A stretch of 15,533 bases of DNA from Clostridiales bacterium (GTDB taxonomy: Bacteria > Bacillota > Clostridia > Peptostreptococcales > NVVX01), in contig JAJOKQ010000120.1 of assembly GCA_021129785.1 (NCBI GenBank), positions 8,556 through 24,088 on the forward strand, in the 5' to 3' direction. Of this stretch, positions 14,097 through 15,533 are shown piece after piece. The position numbers were made by a program, and so were the translations under genes. How positions within the stretch are numbered: the stretch's first letter is position 1; each line of letters opens with the position of its first letter. Under the pieces are notes generated by a model. That model searched no databases and was not told the origin of the DNA. It saw only the letters and a program-made list of their open reading frames with translations.

Positions 14097-14348
14097 ATGT
14101 CAAGTGTTTGTTTTACGCATCCACTTTATCCAACTCTTCTGATGGAACAAAAAGGAGAAAAGAGTTTAATATATAGAGACATGCCAAGAGAATCTAGCAT
14201 TTTTAATACTTTAGATGAATTCATCCGAAGTGAAGGCTTCGATTACTTTTTTTATAATGATATTTTAAAGATTTCAGACATCGGATTGTCAAAAAACGAA
14301 ATAACCCTGATTTTAGAGTTACAACTTGAAGGGATGAAAGATATCTAG
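14097..14348 (+). CDS. Small hypothetical protein, 83 residues
   Basis: The ATG follows AAGGAG by nine bases, so translation is plausible. The product has a mixed N-terminus ('MSSVCFTHPLYPTLLMEQKG') and a helical C-terminal half with 'ISDIGLSKNEITLILELQLE', which looks vaguely like a winged-helix fragment. I do not recognise the family. It lies among broken genes, directly before the rnfB fragment, and may itself be a truncated gene. Confidence 0.45.
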   Translation: MSSVCFTHPLYPTLLMEQKGEKSLIYRDMPRESSIFNTLDEFIRSEGFDYFFYNDILKISDIGLSKNEITLILELQLEGMKDI

Positions 14349-14357
14349 GTACCATAG

Positions 14358-14750
14358 ACATGTCCGTTTGACGCAATTGAAATAACTGAAAATAAGATTG
14401 CAAAAATTATTATTGAAAAATGTACGAGATGTAAAAAGTGCGTAGCATCATGTCCTAAAAATGTTATTGATATGGTACCGTATGACAAGTATGTTGTTGT
14501 TACATGTAACAATAAGGAACCAACAAAAGTTGTAAGACCAAAATGTAGCGTAAGCTGCATTGGATGTAAAATTTGCGTAAAGGCTTGTCCAGTAGATGCA
14601 ATTGGATTTGACAATAATCTAGCAATAATTGATTATGAAAAGTGCATTAATTGTTTTATATGCGAGAAAAAATGTCCTGCTAAAGCTATTGAAGGTGAGA
14701 TTGATAGGATGAAGGAAGCGAAAGCTAAGAAGAAAATGAGTGAACAATAG
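14358..14750 (+). pseudogene. rnfB: rnfB fragment: C-terminal ferredoxin domains of the Rnf complex subunit B
   Basis: From 14361 the frame reads 'CPFDAIEI', then the [4Fe-4S] motif CTRCKKCVASCP, then 'VPYDKYVVVTCNNKEPTKVV', CIGCKICVKACP and CINCFICEKKCP, ending with a Lys-rich tail. This order, including the 'VVxxCNNK' link, is characteristic of clostridial RnfB, which passes electrons from ferredoxin in the Rnf Na+/H+-translocating complex. The membrane anchor, the NqrC/Fes-type cluster domain and the first cysteines of the first ferredoxin motif are missing, and a TAG lies just upstream (14355-14357). Translation could start at ATG 14472 (92 codons, two full clusters) but no good ribosome binding site precedes it. 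It is a dead end fragment or at best a small ferredoxin-like protein. Confidence 0.85.
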
Positions 14751-14863
14751 ACTTTCTCTGGATTGGAATTGAAATTTCTTTTGCAATGCCTCAATTGTAC
14801 TCATGGGTTGAAATTAGAGTTTGTTATGTAGAAGAATAGTGTATTAATCTGAGGAGCGATATT

Positions 14864-15412
14864 ATGGAATTGATTAGAATAAAAGAAATTAGATGCAAAA
14901 AAGGATTGACTCTAGCAGACCTTTCATCAAGAACTGGCTATACCTCTAGTTTTCTTTCACAGATTGAGAGGGGATTGAAGAGTCCGTCTTTAGAAGCATT
15001 AAGGAAGATTGCAGATTCTTTGGAAGTCCCGATATTCACTTTGATGATTGATTTTGATGAAAGTTACCTTATTCGTAAAGGTAGTAGAAAGAAAATAGTG
15101 ATGCCCGAGATAGACATTATATATGAGTTTATAACACCGATTGCATCAGACGAGAAAATAAAGCCAAAAATCGTAGGCATGATTGTTGAACTTAACCCCC
15201 AAAAATGGGTATCGGAAAAACTAATAGTTCACTCTGCGCAAGAAAGTATATATATTTTAAGAGGGACAATTGAAATTCATCTTACTGATAAAATAATTGA
15301 ATTAGAAGAAGGAGATAGTTTTTATTTAAGAGAAGATGTTAGGCACAATATGTATAATCCAAATAGTGAAAAAGCCGTTTTTATTAGTTATTTGTCACCA
15401 GCAATTTATTAA
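14864..15412 (+). CDS. XRE-family transcriptional regulator with C-terminal cupin
   Basis: The 182-residue protein has a Cro/cI-type helix-turn-helix (~3-58, recognition region 'LADLSSRTGYTSSFLSQIER') and a small cupin beta-barrel (~110-178, 'YILRGTIEIHLTDKIIELEE' and 'GDSFYLREDVRHNMYNP'). This is the usual architecture of regulators such as PuuR-type repressors, in which the cupin binds a small metabolite. The start is ATG 14864, nine bases after GAGGAG. It is monocistronic: a rho-independent terminator follows 21 bases after the stop. The target and ligand are unknown; neither neighbouring gene is intact enough to suggest one. Confidence 0.92.
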   Translation: MELIRIKEIRCKKGLTLADLSSRTGYTSSFLSQIERGLKSPSLEALRKIADSLEVPIFTLMIDFDESYLIRKGSRKKIVMPEIDIIYEFITPIASDEKIKPKIVGMIVELNPQKWVSEKLIVHSAQESIYILRGTIEIHLTDKIIELEEGDSFYLREDVRHNMYNPNSEKAVFISYLSPAIY

Positions 15413-15433
15413 TGCTTTTAACTGCTCTCAAGC

Positions 15434-15470
15434 AACCTTTTAGATGCCAATGTCTAAGGGGTTCTTTTTA
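15434..15470 (+). terminator. Rho-independent terminator of the XRE-cupin gene
   Basis: AACCTTTTAGA (15434-15444) pairs fully with TCTAAGGGGTT (15453-15463), with two G-U pairs and an eight-base loop, followed by CTTTTTA. Confidence 0.88.
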
Positions 15471-15498
15471 TCTATCTTTTATGTTTTAGAGTCAAGAC

Positions 15499-15518
15499 TC
15501 CCACTTCTTCAAGTGGGA
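15499..15518. other. Strong hairpin at the window edge, possible IS200/IS605 end
   Basis: TCCCACTT-cttc-AAGTGGGA is a perfect 8-base stem with a four-base loop and no T-run. Similar 'CTCCCACTTC...AAGTGGGA' hairpins occur at subterminal positions of IS200/IS605-type elements in Clostridia. The rest of any element would lie outside the window. Confidence 0.4.
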
Positions 15519-15533
15519 ATTTCCAAGGGGGTA

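Noticed and set aside
14345..14614. An 89-codon minus-strand frame opposite the rnfB fragment
   Set aside because: The His/Thr-rich translation is the antisense of ferredoxin cysteine motifs, which are clearly real on the plus strand.

Overview
The window is visibly AT-rich. It has strong AGGAGG-type ribosome binding sites, tight same-strand operons, a Gram-positive-style lipoprotein, a cobalamin riboswitch, an ECF S-component and the remains of a clostridial-type RnfB. Together these suggest a low-GC anaerobic member of the Clostridia. No species can be named from the sequence alone.

Left half (1-8491), intact and metal-related. It opens with a 71-bp tandem duplication at the start of a siderophore/cobalamin-type ABC lipoprotein gene, followed by its FecCD permease. 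No conventional FecE-type ATPase follows. Next comes module A: a cytosolic protein with a solute-binding fold, a G3E-family GTPase rich in Cys/His motifs, and an ABC ATPase without membrane segments. A convergent Crp/Fnr-type regulator separates it from module B, which repeats the same three protein types in a different order (GTPase, ABC ATPase, solute-binding-like protein). Module B is preceded by a good Fur-type box. In module A the solute-binding-like protein and the ABC ATPase both carry an extra N-terminal helical domain resembling DUF1858/ScdA_N. No permease belongs to either module. I infer an uncharacterised NTP-driven intracellular metal or metallocofactor handling system. This is the most interesting content of the window.

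Middle (8492-10746). A promoter, a cobalamin riboswitch and a plausible terminator/antiterminator precede a YkoE-like ECF S-component and a membrane methyltransferase of the isoprenylcysteine/phospholipid type. A carbon-nitrogen hydrolase gene follows and is cut off after roughly its first half.

Right half (10747-14750), mostly debris. It holds the C-terminal third of an IS1634-type transposase, the last ~42 codons of an XerC/D-like tyrosine recombinase, and two long imperfect palindromes (11493-11619 and 12656-12770) whose ends resemble integron attC core sites. These palindromes bracket a decayed orphan gene and precede a related intact orphan gene of 303 codons. Beyond that lie the N-terminal stump of a serine recombinase, a small orphan ORF and the C-terminal ferredoxin region of rnfB. 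An intact XRE-cupin regulator with a clear terminator closes the window, next to a hairpin that may be the edge of an IS200/IS605-type element.
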